A stretch of 64,000 nucleotides of DNA, taken from NCBI RefSeq assembly GCF_004217185.1, contig NZ_SHKL01000001.1, positions 2,912,001 to 2,976,000 of the forward strand. Reading direction: 5' to 3'. The notes under the pieces are model-generated. The model worked only from the letters and a program-made list of their open reading frames with translations. It did not search any database and was not told the DNA's origin. This document shows, piece by piece, positions 1 through 11,300 of the stretch. Position 1 is the first letter of the stretch; each line of letters opens with the position of its first letter. This DNA comes from Pseudonocardia sediminis (GTDB taxonomy: Bacteria > Actinomycetota > Actinomycetes > Mycobacteriales > Pseudonocardiaceae). The translations under genes and the position numbers were made by a program.

Positions 1-1
1 G

Positions 2-577
2 GCGACGACCGAACAGGAGCTCGGCCCGCTCGGCCTGCTGGCCAACGTCGCCGGGGTGCTGCGCACCGGCGCGGTCCTCGACGTCCCGGACTCCGACCTC
101 GCCGACTGTCTGGCCGTGAACACGACCGGTGTGTGGAACGCCGGGCGCGCGGCCGGTCGGCGGATGTACGACCGGGGCGCCGGGGCGATCGTCACGGTCG
201 CCTCGAACGCGGCCGGGACCCCGCGGGTCGGGATGGCCGCGTACTCCGCGTCCAAGGCCGCGTCGGTGGCCCTGACCCGGTCCCTGGGCCTGGAGCTCGC
301 CCCGCACGTGCGCTGCAACGTCGTCTGTCCCGGCTCCACCGACACCGCGATGCAACGCGGGCTGTGGGCCGACCCCACCGCCGGCCCCACCGACGACTCC
401 GGCGCCGGGCCGGTGATCGCCGGCTCGCTGGAGCAGCACCGGCTCGGCATCCCGCTGGGCCGCATCGGCGAGGCCGACGACGTCGCGGCCGCCGTGCTGT
501 TCCTGGCCTCCGACGCCGCACGCCAGATCACGATGCAGAGCCTGACCGTCGACGGCGGCGCCACGCTCGGCGCCTGA
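2..577 (+). CDS. dhbA: 2,3-dihydro-2,3-dihydroxybenzoate dehydrogenase, 5'-truncated by window edge
   Basis: Short-chain dehydrogenase that would oxidise 2,3-dihydro-2,3-dihydroxybenzoate to 2,3-dihydroxybenzoate (DHB) with NAD+. The reading frame is open from base 2, so the N-terminal Rossmann glycine motif lies outside the window. Visible SDR marks are the NVAGVLR segment (cofactor-side NAG-like motif), the catalytic YSASK (Y-x3-K), a PG segment after the catalytic helix, and the usual C-terminal DGG. About 191 residues are present of the usual 250-260. The DHB assignment rests on the neighbours downstream (isochorismate synthase, DHB ligase, isochorismatase); by sequence alone it is just an SDR. 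It ends 23 bases before the next start and is the first visible gene of the siderophore operon. Confidence 0.85.
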   Translation, partial: ATTEQELGPLGLLANVAGVLRTGAVLDVPDSDLADCLAVNTTGVWNAGRAAGRRMYDRGAGAIVTVASNAAGTPRVGMAAYSASKAASVALTRSLGLELAPHVRCNVVCPGSTDTAMQRGLWADPTAGPTDDSGAGPVIAGSLEQHRLGIPLGRIGEADDVAAAVLFLASDAARQITMQSLTVDGGATLGA

Positions 578-600
578 CACACCTGCGAAAGGAACCTCCC

Positions 601-1797
601 GTGACCATCGAAGCCCTGGTCCGGCCGAGTCCGGTGCACGACGCCGCCGACCTGTTGACGGCGTATCTGCCCGGCTCGTTCTTCCATCGCTCGCCGCGCG
701 GCACCCTGCTCGCCGACGGCGTGCACGCGAGCGTCGAGGGACGCCCGGGTGGTCACGCCGACGCCGCGGCCGACGCGCTGCGCGACGCCCGGGAGGCGGG
801 CGTGCGCGACCCCGTCGTCGTCGGGGCGCTGGGCTTCCTCCCCGACGCACCGAGCAGCCTGGTCGTGCCGGCGGTGGTCCGCCGCGCCCCGGGGGACGCC
901 GGCGCGGCGCCCGCGGTGCGCCGGCCGGCCCCGCCGGTGTCGGACTGGACGGTGCGGCAGCACCCGGCCCCCGAGGACTACGCCGACGGCGTCCGCCAGG
1001 TCCTGGACCTGGTCGACGACGGCGTGCTGGACAAGGTCGTGCTGGCCCGCTGCCTGGAGCTGGCCTCGGCGGACCCGGTGTCGGTGCCGGACCTGCTGAC
1101 CCGCCTGGTGCTGGCGGACCCGGGCGCCTACGCCTTCGCCGCGGACGTGACCGCACCCGGTGACCGGGCGACCCGCACGCTGGTCGGGGCCAGCCCGGAG
1201 CTGCTCGTATCGCGTCGCGGCGGAGTGGTGGAGGCGAACCCGCTGGCCGGGTCCGCGCCGCGCTCGGCCGACGAGGCGGAGAACCGGGAGCGGATCGCGG
1301 CTCTGCTGGCCTCGGAGAAGGACCGCCACGAGCACGCACTGGTCTCCGAACGGGTCTCGGAGGTGCTGGGCCGGTTCTGCACCGGCGTCACCGCTCCGGC
1401 CGAGCCCGCGGTGATCGGCACCGCGACCATGTGGCACCTGTCGAGCCGGATCGCCGGGCGCCTCGCCGACGACGCGACGACCGCGCTGCACCTGGCCGAG
1501 GCACTGCACCCGACGCCGGCCGTGTGCGGGGTGCCGCCGCTGGCCGCGCGCTCGGCGATCAACGAGGTCGAGACCGTCGACCGCGGCTACTACAGCGGAC
1601 TGGTCGGCTGGGTCGACGCCTCCGGCGACGGCGAGTGGGTGGTCACCATCCGCAGCGCCGAGGTCTGCGAGGCGACGCTGCGGCTGTTCGCCGGGGCCGG
1701 CGTCGTCGGCGGGTCGGTGCCGGAGTCCGAGCTGGCCGAGACCGCCGCCAAGTTCCGGACGCTGCTGCGCGCGATCGGCGTCGAGGCGGCGCCGTGA
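601..1797 (+). CDS. dhbC: isochorismate synthase
   Basis: Chorismate-binding-family enzyme converting chorismate to isochorismate, the first committed step to DHB. The 398-residue length fits the EntC/DhbC group. Recognisable C-terminal chorismate-binding segments include [11 protein letters not shown], the NPLAGSAPR stretch, [11 protein letters not shown], the HLSSRI segment, [10 protein letters not shown] and the [11 protein letters not shown] motif. The GTG start at 601 is preceded by an AAAGGA-type ribosome binding site about 10 bases upstream; frame-open sequence further upstream overlaps the preceding gene and has no coding look. It overlaps the ligase gene by 4 bases (GTGA), so translation is probably coupled. 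Confidence 0.92.
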   Translation: MTIEALVRPSPVHDAADLLTAYLPGSFFHRSPRGTLLADGVHASVEGRPGGHADAAADALRDAREAGVRDPVVVGALGFLPDAPSSLVVPAVVRRAPGDAGAAPAVRRPAPPVSDWTVRQHPAPEDYADGVRQVLDLVDDGVLDKVVLARCLELASADPVSVPDLLTRLVLADPGAYAFAADVTAPGDRATRTLVGASPELLVSRRGGVVEANPLAGSAPRSADEAENRERIAALLASEKDRHEHALVSERVSEVLGRFCTGVTAPAEPAVIGTATMWHLSSRIAGRLADDATTALHLAEALHPTPAVCGVPPLAARSAINEVETVDRGYYSGLVGWVDASGDGEWVVTIRSAEVCEATLRLFAGAGVVGGSVPESELAETAAKFRTLLRAIGVEAAP

Positions 1798-3503
1798 CCT
1801 CCGTCGCCGGCCGATCCACCGGACCATCCGACGACCCGGCCACCGACCCCGGTCCGGACCACACCCGGTGGCCGGCCGACGAGGCCGCCCGGCACCGCGC
1901 CGCCGGGCACTGGCGCGGACAGACGTTCGGCACGCTGCTGACCCTGCTCGCCGACGCCCACCGCGGCCGCACCGCCGTCGTCGGACGGACCGGGGGACGG
2001 ACGCAGCGCTGGAGCTTCACCGAGCTCGACGACCGTGCGCACCGGCTGGCCGCGGGCCTGCACGGTCTCGGCGTGCGGGCCGGGGACCGGGTCGTGCTGC
2101 AGCTGCCGAACGTGCCGGAGTTCCTGCCGGTGGTCTTCGCGCTGTTCCGGCTCGGGGCGTGGCCGGTGTTCGCGCTGCCCGCGCACCGCGGGTCCGAGCT
2201 GCGCCACTTCGCCGAGCGCACCGGGGCCGTCGCGATCCTGACCGTCGACGCCCACGAGCGCTTCGACCACGCCGCGCTGGCCGCCGCGGTCGCCGGTGAC
2301 GTCGCCTCGGTGCGGAACGCGATCGTGCTCGACACCGGTGCCGGGGTGGACCTCGGCGGCGCCGTCGGTCTCGCCGACCTCTACGCCGACCCGCTGGACC
2401 TGCCCGACCCCGACCCCGAGGGCGTCGCGTTCCTGCAGCTCTCCGGCGGCAGCACCGGGCTGCCGAAGCTGATCCCGCGCACCCACGACGACTACCTCTA
2501 CAGCGTCCGGGAGAGCGCCCGGATCTGCGGGCTGCGCCGCGACAGCGTCTACCTGGCCGCCCTGCCGGCGGCACACAACTTCCCGCTGAGCTCGCCCGGC
2601 GTGCTCGGCGCGCTGCACGCCGGTGCCACGTCGGTGTTCTCGCCGGGCCCGGACGCCGACACCGCGTTCGCGCTCGTCGAGTCCGAGCGGGTGACGATCA
2701 CCGGCCTGGTTCCGCCGCTGGCCGCGGCGTGGGCGCAGGCCGCCGGGCGGACCGCGCGCGACCTGTCGAGCCTGGAGGTCGTCCTGGTCGGCGGGGCCAA
2801 GTGCGGGCGCGAGCTGGCCGCGCGGATCGGACCCGCCCTGGACTGCCGGCTGCAGCAGGTGTTCGGGATGGCTGAGGGGCTGGTGAACTACACCCGCCTC
2901 GACGACCCGGACGAGCTCGTCCTGACCACCCAGGGACGGCCCATCTCGCCGGACGACGAGGTGCGCGTCGTCGATCCGGACGACCCGCTGGCCCCCTCCG
3001 ACGCCGAGGTCGCGCCCGGGGCCGAGGGCGCGCTGCTGACCCGCGGGCCCTACACGATCCGCGGCTACTACCGGGCCGCCGAGCACAACGCGACCGCCTT
3101 CACCCCGGACGGCTTCTACCGCACCGGCGACCTGGTCCGGCGCGGCCCGACCGGGCACATCGAGGTCGTCGGGCGGGTGAAGGAGCAGGTCAACCGGGGT
3201 GGGGAGAAGGTGGCGCCGGAGGAGGTCGAGGACCACCTGATGGCCCACCCGGGCGTGCTCGACGCCGCCGTCATCGGCGTCGAGGACGAGTTCCTGGGCG
3301 AGCGCACCTGCGCCTACGTGGTGCCGGTCCCCGGCGACGAGCCACCGACCGGCCCGGTGCTGCGGCGCTTCGTGCGCGAGCGCGGCGTCGCGGCGTTCAA
3401 GGTCCCCGACGTGGTCCGGGTGGTCGAGGCGTTCCCGGTCACCGGCGTCGGCAAGACGAGCAGACGCGAGCTCCGCAGGGCACTGCGGAGCGGCGAGCAC
3501 TGA
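1794..3503 (+). CDS. dhbE: 2,3-dihydroxybenzoate-AMP ligase
   Basis: Free-standing adenylation enzyme that activates an aryl acid and loads it on the aryl carrier protein. It shows the P-loop-like [16 protein letters not shown], the aryl-acid pocket motif HNFPLSSPG (His261-Asn262 onward), YRTGDLVRR and the A10 lysine region [11 protein letters not shown]. In this family a Ser-Ser pair in the pocket motif goes with 2,3-DHB, while salicylate ligases usually carry Ala-Cys there, so DHB is favoured. There are 569 residues, slightly longer than usual (about 540) because of a Pro/Asp-rich N-terminus. The GTG start at 1794 overlaps the stop of the previous gene. Confidence 0.93.
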   Translation: MTSVAGRSTGPSDDPATDPGPDHTRWPADEAARHRAAGHWRGQTFGTLLTLLADAHRGRTAVVGRTGGRTQRWSFTELDDRAHRLAAGLHGLGVRAGDRVVLQLPNVPEFLPVVFALFRLGAWPVFALPAHRGSELRHFAERTGAVAILTVDAHERFDHAALAAAVAGDVASVRNAIVLDTGAGVDLGGAVGLADLYADPLDLPDPDPEGVAFLQLSGGSTGLPKLIPRTHDDYLYSVRESARICGLRRDSVYLAALPAAHNFPLSSPGVLGALHAGATSVFSPGPDADTAFALVESERVTITGLVPPLAAAWAQAAGRTARDLSSLEVVLVGGAKCGRELAARIGPALDCRLQQVFGMAEGLVNYTRLDDPDELVLTTQGRPISPDDEVRVVDPDDPLAPSDAEVAPGAEGALLTRGPYTIRGYYRAAEHNATAFTPDGFYRTGDLVRRGPTGHIEVVGRVKEQVNRGGEKVAPEEVEDHLMAHPGVLDAAVIGVEDEFLGERTCAYVVPVPGDEPPTGPVLRRFVRERGVAAFKVPDVVRVVEAFPVTGVGKTSRRELRRALRSGEH

Positions 3504-3525
3504 GCGAGGAAGAGAGGTGGACCCC

Positions 3526-4191
3526 GTGTCCCTGCCCCGGATCGAGCCCTACCCACTGCCCGCGCCGTCCGACCGTCCCGCCGGGCGGGTCGGGTGGCGG
3601 CCGGACCCGGCGCGCGCCGCACTGCTGGTGCACGACATGCAGCGCTACTTCCTGGCGCCCTACGCCGGCGCCCCGGTCCCGGAGGTGACGGCGAACATCG
3701 CCGCGCTGCTCACGTCGTGCCGCGACGCCGGCGTGCCGGTGTTCTACACCGCCCAGCCCGGGCACCAGGATCCCGCCGACCGCGGGCTGCTGACCGAGTT
3801 CTGGGGGGAGGGGATCGGTGCCGTGATCGACGACGACCCGCGGGCCGCCGACATCGTCGACGACCTCGCGCCGCTGCCGTCGGAGACGGTGCTGACGAAG
3901 TGGCGCTACAGCGCGTTCCAGCGCAGCACGTTCGGCGAGCAGCTGGCCGAGGCCGGACGCGACCAGCTCCTGGTCACCGGCATCTACGCGCACATCGGCT
4001 GCCAGGCCACGGCCGTCGAGGCGTTCATGCGCGACGTCGCGCCGTTCCTGGTCGCCGACGCCGTCGCCGACTTCTCCCGCGGCCACCACGACCGGGCGTG
4101 CGAGTACGTCGCCCAGCGCTGCGGTGTCGTCACCGCGACCGCCGAGGTGCTCGAGGCGTTCGCGCCGTCCCCGGCGGGGGTGGGCCGATGA
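3526..4191 (+). CDS. dhbB: isochorismatase
   Basis: Hydrolyses isochorismate to 2,3-dihydro-2,3-dihydroxybenzoate and pyruvate. The N-terminus LPRIEPYPLP is typical of DhbB/EntB. The catalytic triad region is visible: HDMQ (Asp), TKWRYSAFQRS (Lys) and the GIYAHIGCQATA motif. Unlike EntB or DhbB of enterics and Bacillus, the protein ends without a C-terminal aryl carrier domain; the carrier is encoded by the next gene. A GTG at 3517 is also in frame, but the AGAGAGG ribosome binding site at 3511-3517 fits the GTG at 3526 better. It overlaps the ArCP gene by 4 bases. Confidence 0.93.
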   Translation: MSLPRIEPYPLPAPSDRPAGRVGWRPDPARAALLVHDMQRYFLAPYAGAPVPEVTANIAALLTSCRDAGVPVFYTAQPGHQDPADRGLLTEFWGEGIGAVIDDDPRAADIVDDLAPLPSETVLTKWRYSAFQRSTFGEQLAEAGRDQLLVTGIYAHIGCQATAVEAFMRDVAPFLVADAVADFSRGHHDRACEYVAQRCGVVTATAEVLEAFAPSPAGVGR

Positions 4192-4433
4192 GCGCCACCG
4201 GGACCGGGCTGACGCAGGAGCGGATCCGCACCGACGTCGCCGAGCTGCTGGACTGCCCGCCGGAGGACATCGGGCCCGAGGACGACCTGTTCGACCTGGG
4301 CCTGGACTCGGTGCGGATCATGTCGCTGATCGAGCGGTGGCGCGGCGCCGGCGCTGCGGGGCTGGAGTTCGCGGACCTGGCCGAGGAGCCGGTGCTGCGG
4401 CGCTGGACCGAGATCCTGGCGGGTGGCGCATGA
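4188..4433 (+). CDS. stand-alone aryl carrier protein (ArCP)
   Basis: An 81-residue acyl-carrier-type protein that would hold the DHB thioester for the NRPS. The phosphopantetheine attachment motif DLGLDSVRIM places the modified serine at residue 41. It corresponds to the C-terminal carrier domain of EntB, here split off as its own gene between the isochorismatase and the SIP gene, overlapping both by 4 bases. Carrier transfer therefore occurs in trans with both the ligase and the first C domain of the NRPS. Confidence 0.92.
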   Translation: MSATGTGLTQERIRTDVAELLDCPPEDIGPEDDLFDLGLDSVRIMSLIERWRGAGAAGLEFADLAEEPVLRRWTEILAGGA

Positions 4434-5293
4434 GCGGCCGCGGCGGCGTCGAGGAGAAGCTGGCGGTCGTCCGGGACCGGCGCACCGGGTCGGAGAAGGT
4501 GCCCTACCCGATCCGGATCCGGGAGCTGCAGGTGCTGCGCAGCCGGATGGTCGGCTCGGCGCTGCTGCGCGTGACGTTCGGCGGTGAGGGTCTGGCCGGG
4601 TTCGTCAGCCACTGCCCGGACGAGCACGTGCGCCTGATCTTCCCCGAGCCGGACGGCTCGCTGCGCCTGCCCGAGCCGGACGGCGACATGCTGCGCTGGC
4701 CGCGCCCGGTGCCGCGGTCGCGGGAGTACACCGTGCGCCGCCACGACGCGGACGCCGGCGAGCTGGACATCGACATCGCGCTGCACCGGGGCGGTCTGGC
4801 CTCGGACTGGGCGGTCGACGCCGCCCCCGGCGACACGCTGCACGTGGCCGGCCCGCCCGGGGGGCTCGCCGTGCCGCACGGCTACGACCGCTGGCTCCTG
4901 GCCGGTGACATCACCGCGTTGCCGGCGATCGCCCGCTGGCTGGAGGGGCTCCCCTCCGACGCGCGGGGCTGGGCGTTCGTCGAGGTCACCGACGCCTCCG
5001 AGGAGATCGAGATCGCGGCACCGGCCGGGGTCTCGGTCCGCTGGGTGCACCGCGGCGGCGTCGCGCCGGGCCTCTCGGACGCCCTGGAGAAGGCGGTGCG
5101 CGAGGTGCGGGTCCCCGACGGGGAGCGCGTCTACGCCTGGATCGCCGGGGAGGCCGGCTCGCTCAAGCCGCTGCGCCGCTGGGTCCGCGACGAGCTGGGT
5201 CTCGCCGGTGACGACCACGAGATCACCGGTTACTGGAAGCGCGGGACCGCGGACTTCGACGACGACGAGGAGGAACACGGCCACGGCCATTAG
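4430..5293 (+). CDS. siderophore-interacting protein (SIP), FAD-dependent ferric-siderophore reductase
   Basis: ViuB/SIP-type flavin reductase that releases iron from the imported ferric siderophore. It has an N-terminal FAD-binding barrel (VRLIFPEPDG, then the SREYTVRR flavin-binding motif), the GPPGG loop, and a C-terminal NAD-like domain (LAGDITALPAI; YAWIAGEAGSLKPLRRWVRDE; ITGYWKRG), all typical of the family, with 287 residues. The C-terminus is a run of acidic residues followed by His-Gly-His-Gly-His, a common SIP tail that may bind metal. It sits in the biosynthetic operon, which links export, uptake and iron release. Confidence 0.93.
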   Translation: MSGRGGVEEKLAVVRDRRTGSEKVPYPIRIRELQVLRSRMVGSALLRVTFGGEGLAGFVSHCPDEHVRLIFPEPDGSLRLPEPDGDMLRWPRPVPRSREYTVRRHDADAGELDIDIALHRGGLASDWAVDAAPGDTLHVAGPPGGLAVPHGYDRWLLAGDITALPAIARWLEGLPSDARGWAFVEVTDASEEIEIAAPAGVSVRWVHRGGVAPGLSDALEKAVREVRVPDGERVYAWIAGEAGSLKPLRRWVRDELGLAGDDHEITGYWKRGTADFDDDEEEHGHGH

Positions 5294-5338
5294 CCACCGC
5301 CCGCCCCGCCCGCACACCGCACGTCCCGGGAGTACGAG

Positions 5339-8300
5339 TTGAGCACCGCACCCGTCCGGTCCCGCCCGGAGGTCACCGACCCCTCCGGTGAGGTCCTCGA
5401 GCTGACCGCCGCCCAGCTCGGCATCTGGAACGCGCAACGGCTGGAACCCGACTCACGGCACTACCTGGTCGGCGACGTGCTGGAGGTCTCCGGGCCGGAC
5501 GCCGTCGACGTCGCGGCGCTGGCCGAGGCGGTGCGACTGACCACGGAGGAGGCCGAGTCGCTGCGGCTGCGGGTGTTCGACACCCCGGACGGGCCGCGCC
5601 AGATCGTGTCGTCGGAGCCGGTGCGCGCGCCCCGGATCGTCGACCTGCGGGCCGAGCGCGATCCGTCCGCGGCCGCGCAGGCGACGGTGGACGCCGAGCG
5701 CGTCCGCGCGGCCGAGGCCTGCCGGGCGATGGTGGACCGGCCGCTGTACCACCAGGTCCTCGTGCGGGTGTCGGACCGCGAGGTCTGGTACGTCCAGCTC
5801 GGCCACCACCTGATCTTCGACGGGTACTCGGCGGCGATGCTGTGCCGGCGGATCGCCGCGCACCACACGGCGCTGACCGGCGGGACCGAGGTGGCGCCGT
5901 CGACGTTCGGGCGGTTCGCCGACCTGGTCGGGGCCGACCTCGCCTACCGGTCGAGCGAGCGGTTCGCGACCGACCGCGACTACTGGCGCGACCGCCTCAC
6001 GCCCCTGCCGGAGCTGGGGGAGACCGGCGGGTCCGCCGTCGGCCCGCCGGACCGGACGCTGACCGCCCGCACGGTGCTGGGCCCCGAGGGACTGGACCGG
6101 CTGCGCGCCGTCGCCGACGACGCGCACGTCACCTGGGGCGAGGTGCTGATCGCCTGCTACGCCGCGTTCCTGCACCGGGTCTCCGGCGCGTCCGACGTCG
6201 TGTTCGCGCTGCCGCTGATGTGCCGCTCCGGGAAGGCGGCCCTGCGCACGCCGGCGATGGCGGTGAACGTGCTGCCGCTGCGGGTGGACGTGCGCGGCGG
6301 CGACCGGCTCGACGAGCTGAGCCGGCGCACCGCGGAGGCGATGCGCGAGATGCGGACCCACCAGCGCTACCGCGGCGAGAACCTGCCGCAGGACCTCGCC
6401 GTGCCCGGGGCCGGCGCGCTGCTGCACGGGCGCGGCGTCAACCTCAAGGCGTTCGACTTCTCGATCGACCTGGCCGGCGCGACCGGCGTGCTGCGCAACG
6501 TCGCCGGCGGCCCGCCGGAGGACTTCGGCCTGACCGCCACCCCGACCGCCGACGGCGGGCTGCTGCTCGGCTTCGAGGTCGACGCCCGCACGAACGACCA
6601 GGACGCGGTCGACGCGCGCCTGGACGCACTGGTCAGGCTGGTCGGGGAGCTGTCCGGCCCCGGCCTGCCGCCGGTCGGCGGCGTCGCGCTGCTGGCCCCG
6701 GACCGCCGCGCGCAGGTACTCGCCGACCGCTCCGTGCCGCCCTTGCCGGGCCACCCTGCCGACGTCCCGACGCTGCTCGCGGACCTGGCCGCGACGCACC
6801 CGGACCGGACCGTGCTGGTGGCCGGCGACGAGCGCCTGACCAGGGTGGATCTGGCGTCACGGGTGCACCGGCTGGCCCGGGTGCTGCGCTCGCGCGGGGC
6901 CGGGCCGGACGTCGTGGTGGCGATCGGGCTGCCGCGCTCGGCCGACCTCGTCGTCGCCCTGCTCGCGGTGCTCGACGCCGGGGCCGCGTTCCTGGTGCTC
7001 GACACCGACCACCCGGCTGAGCGCCTGCGCGGCATCGTCGACGACGCCCGACCGGCCCTGCTGGTGACCGACCGTGCCCTGGACCTGCCGGGCGGTCCCG
7101 CGCGGCTGATGCTCGACGAGGTGCCCGCCGGGTCCGGCGACCCGCTCGCACCGGCGGAGCTCGCCGCGCCCCGCGATCCCGAGCACCTCGCCTACGTGAT
7201 CTACACGTCCGGTTCCACCGGTCGCCCGAAGGGCGTGCTGGGACGTGTCGGCGGACTCGCGTCGCTGGTGCACCACCACCGCTCGACGGTCGTCGCCGAC
7301 GCCGCAGCTGACATCGGGCGTCCGCTGCGCGCCGCGCACACCTACTCGTTCTCCTTCGACGCCGCGCTCGACCAGCTGATGTGGCTGCTCTGCGGGCACG
7401 AGCTGCACCTCTACGGCTCCGACCTGGTCCGCGACGCCGACGCGCTGCTGGCGGTGTACCGCCGGGACGGGATCGACGTCGTCGACACCACCCCGTCGCT
7501 GGCCGCGCCGCTGGTCGAGGCGGGTCTGCTCGACCTCCCGCTGCGGCTGCTGATCCTCGGCGGCGAGGCCACCCCGGACGCGCTGTGGCGCCGCGTCCAC
7601 GCCTCCGGGATCGCGGCGTTCAACCTCTACGGCCCGACCGAGGCGTCGGTCGACACGACGCTCGCCCGGGTCGACGACGGCGATCCCGCGATCGGCCTGC
7701 CGCTCGCCGGGACCCGCACCTACCTGCTGGACAACGCGCTGCAGCCGGTGCCGCACGGCGCGCCCGGCGAGCTGTACCTGGCCGGGCCGCACCTGGCCCG
7801 CGGCTACGCCGGACGCCCGGACCTGACCGCGGACCGGTTCGTCGCCGACCCGTTCGGCGGTCCGGGGGAGCGGATGTACCGGACCGGGGACCGCGCCCGG
7901 TGGGTGCCCGGCCGCGGCATCGTCCATCTCGGACGCGACGACGGCCAGGTCAAGATCCGCGGCTACCGGGTGGAGATCGGCGAGGTCGAGAGCGGCCTGT
8001 CCGCCGTGCCGGGGGTGGCCGCGGCCGCGGCGGTGGTGCGGACCGACGGCGGGCGCGCCCGGCTCGTCGGCTACGTGGTGCCGTCGTCGGCGCCGCTCAC
8101 CCCGGACGCCGTGCGCGAGTCGCTGGCCGAGCGCGTCCCGGACCATCTCGTGCCCTCGGCCGTCGTCGTGCTGGACGCGCTGCCGGTGACGGTCAACGGC
8201 AAGCTCGACCGCGCCGCGCTGCCGGTGCCGCGCTGGGAGGGCAGCGGCCGGGAGGCCGGTACGGAGCGGGAGCGGCTGCTCTGCGGTGTGGTCGCCGAGG

Positions 8301-11300
8301 TGTTCGACCTGGACCGGGTCGGCGTCGACGAGGACTTCTTCGCCCTCGGCGGGGACAGCATCACCGCGATCAGCGTCAGCAGCCGCCTGCGCGCGGTCGG
8401 CCTGGATCTGCGCCCGCGGGACCTGCTGGCCCGGAGGACGCTCGCGTCGCTGGCCGCCGGCGCCGGTGAGGTGGACGGCGCGGCGGAGGCCGCCCCGGAC
8501 GACCCGACCGGTCCGGTCCCGGCGCCGCCGATCGTGCGTGCCCTGCTCGACCCGCATCCCGACCTCACCGACATCGCCGGGTACGCCCAGTGGACGGCGC
8601 TGCGGATCGACGACCCCCTGGCCCTGCCCGATCTCGTGGCGGGCGTGCAGACGGTGCTCGACCGCCACGACGCGCTGCGCCTGCTGGTGACCGGCGGCGA
8701 CGGCGGGGAGCCGGCGCAGCTGCTGGTGCGCCCGCGTGGTGCCGTCGCGGCCACCGGAGTCGTCGGCGAGATCACCGACACCGCTGTCCTCGCCGATCTC
8801 GCCGCCGACCTGGCCTCCGAGCTGGCCCCGCGGTCCGGGGACCTGCTGCGGGTGGCGCTGGTGCGGACCCCGGACGGGGAGCCGGACCGGCTGCTGGTGC
8901 TCGCCCACCATCTCGTCGCCGACGGGGTGTCCTGGCGGATCCTGCTGCCGGACCTGCACGAGGCCTGCACCGCCGCGGCGGCCGGTCGCGCGCCGGAGCC
9001 CGCGCCGTCCGGTACCTCCTGGCGCCGGCACGCCACGCTCCTGGCCGAGGAGGGCGAGAAGCACACCCGGGCTCCGGAGCTGGCGTACTGGCGCCGGGCC
9101 ACCGCCGGGGACCACCTCGGGGACCGGGGTCTCGACCGGTCGCGCGACACCGTCTCCACCGCGACGCAGACGACCACGACCGCCTCCGCCGAGGTCACCG
9201 ACGCGCTGGTCACGACGCTGCCCGCCGCCTACCGGGCCGGCGTGCACGAGGTGCTGCTGACCGCGCTCGCCCTGGCCCTGCGCACGTGGCGGGCGGAGTG
9301 CGGACGTCCCGTCACCGACGCCACGACCGTCACCGTGGAGGGCCACGGCCGCGACCGCGCCGGCACCGACCTGTCCCGGACCGTCGGCTGGTTCACCGCC
9401 GAGTACCCGGTGCCCGTCCCCACCGACGCCGTGCGGGACGACACCGACCTGGCCGACGCCCTCGCCGGCGGTCCCGCCGCGGGCCGGCTGCTGCGCGCGG
9501 TGAAGGAGACCCTGCGCGCCGTCCCGGACGGCGGCGTCGGCCACGGCGTGCTGCGCCACCTCGACCCGCGCACCCGCGACGAGCTGGCGGCCGGCCCGTC
9601 GCCGGACGTGCTGCTCAACTACCTGGGCCGCTTCGCCGCGTCGCCCGGCGACGGGTGGCGACTCCCCGAGGGGGCCGCGTTCGCGGTCGTCGAGCCGCCC
9701 GGCAAGGCTCTGGAGCAGGTGCTGGCGCTGAACTGCTTCGTGCACGAGGACGGCGCGCCCCGGCTGTCGGTCGAGTGGACCGCCGCCGGCCTGGTGCTCG
9801 GGCTCGACGTCGTCGCACAGCTGCAGGCCCACTTCGCGGCCGCGCTCGACGCCCTGGCCGCACACGCCGCCCGGATCGGACCCGACGGCGGCGGGCTCAC
9901 GCCGTCGGACCTGCCGCTGGTCGACCTCGACCAGGACGGCATCGACGCCCTGGAGCGCGAGCACCGCGTCGACGACGTCCTGCCCGCGACCGCGCTGCAG
10001 GTCGGGCTGTCGTTCCACAGCCTGGTCCGCGGCGAGGACGACACCGACGTCTACGTCGTGCAGGCCGTCACCTCGCTCGCCGGGGCCCTGGACCCGGACC
10101 GGATGCGCCGCGCCACCGCCGAGCTGCTGCGCCGGCACCCGTCGCTGCGGATCGGCCTGGCCGCGACCACCTCCGGGGACGTCGTGCAGGTGGTGCCCCG
10201 CGACGTCGTCCCGGACTTCCGGCACGTCGACGCCTCCGGGGACGCCACGCTGCTCGCCGAGCACCTCGGGCGCGAGCTGCGCCGCCCGTTCGACCCGGCG
10301 CGGCCGCCGTTGATCCGCTTCCTGCTGTGCACGCTCGGACCCGGCGCGCACCGGCTCGCGATCACGAACCACCACGCGTTGCTCGACGGGTGGTCGATGC
10401 CCCTGGTCGGCCGCACCCTGCTCGCGATCTACGCCGAGCTCGGCGGCGGCCCGGCCGTCCCGGCGCCAGTCGGAGTCGCCGACTACTTCCGCTGGCTCGA
10501 CGGGCGCGACCGCGGGGTCTCCCGGCAGGCCTGGCGCGACCTGCTCGACGGCGTCGACGAGGGCACCCGGCTCGCCCCGGCCACCGCGGGCGAGGCCGTC
10601 GTCCGGCCCGGCCGGGTCCGGATCGACCTCGGCGAGACGCTCAGCGAGGAGATGCGGGCGTTCGCCCGCGACCGCGGCATCACCCTGACCTCGGTGCTGC
10701 AGACCGCATGGGGCCTCCTGCTCGGACGCCTCACCAGCCGCGACGACGTCGTGTTCGGCTGCCCGGTGTCCGGGCGCCCGGCCGAGGTGCCGGGCGTCGA
10801 GTCGATGATCGGGCAGCTCGGGAACACGATCCCGGTCCGCGTCCGGTGCGCGCCCGCCGACACCGTCGCCGACGTGCTGTCCGCGGTGCACGACCAGGGC
10901 GTCGCGATGGCCGATCACCACCACGTCGGCCTGCCCGACGTGCAGCGCGACGCCGCCGTCGGCGACCTGTTCGACACGATGCTGGTGATGGAGAACTTCC
11001 CGCTCTCCAGCCGCAACCGGGTGCCGCTCGCACCCGGCCTGGACCTGACCGGCGTCGACATCACCGACGCCACCCACTACCCGCTCACCGTGATCGTGAT
11101 CCCGGGGGAGACCGTCGTGGTGGGACTGGGCTACCAGCCCCAGGCCTTCGACGAGTCGACCGTGCGCGACTACGGCCGCTGGCTGCAGACGCTGCTGCGC
11201 GAGATCGTCGCCGACCCGGACCGGCCGTCCGGACGGGTACCGGTGCTCGAGCCCGAGGAGCGCGACCGGCTCCTGCGGACCGGCACCGAGCGCGTGCCGC

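Noticed and set aside
1..600. IdeR/DmdR iron box for the siderophore operon
   Set aside because: The operon promoter lies beyond the left edge; no TTAGGTTAGGCTAACC-like sequence was seen before the genes present.
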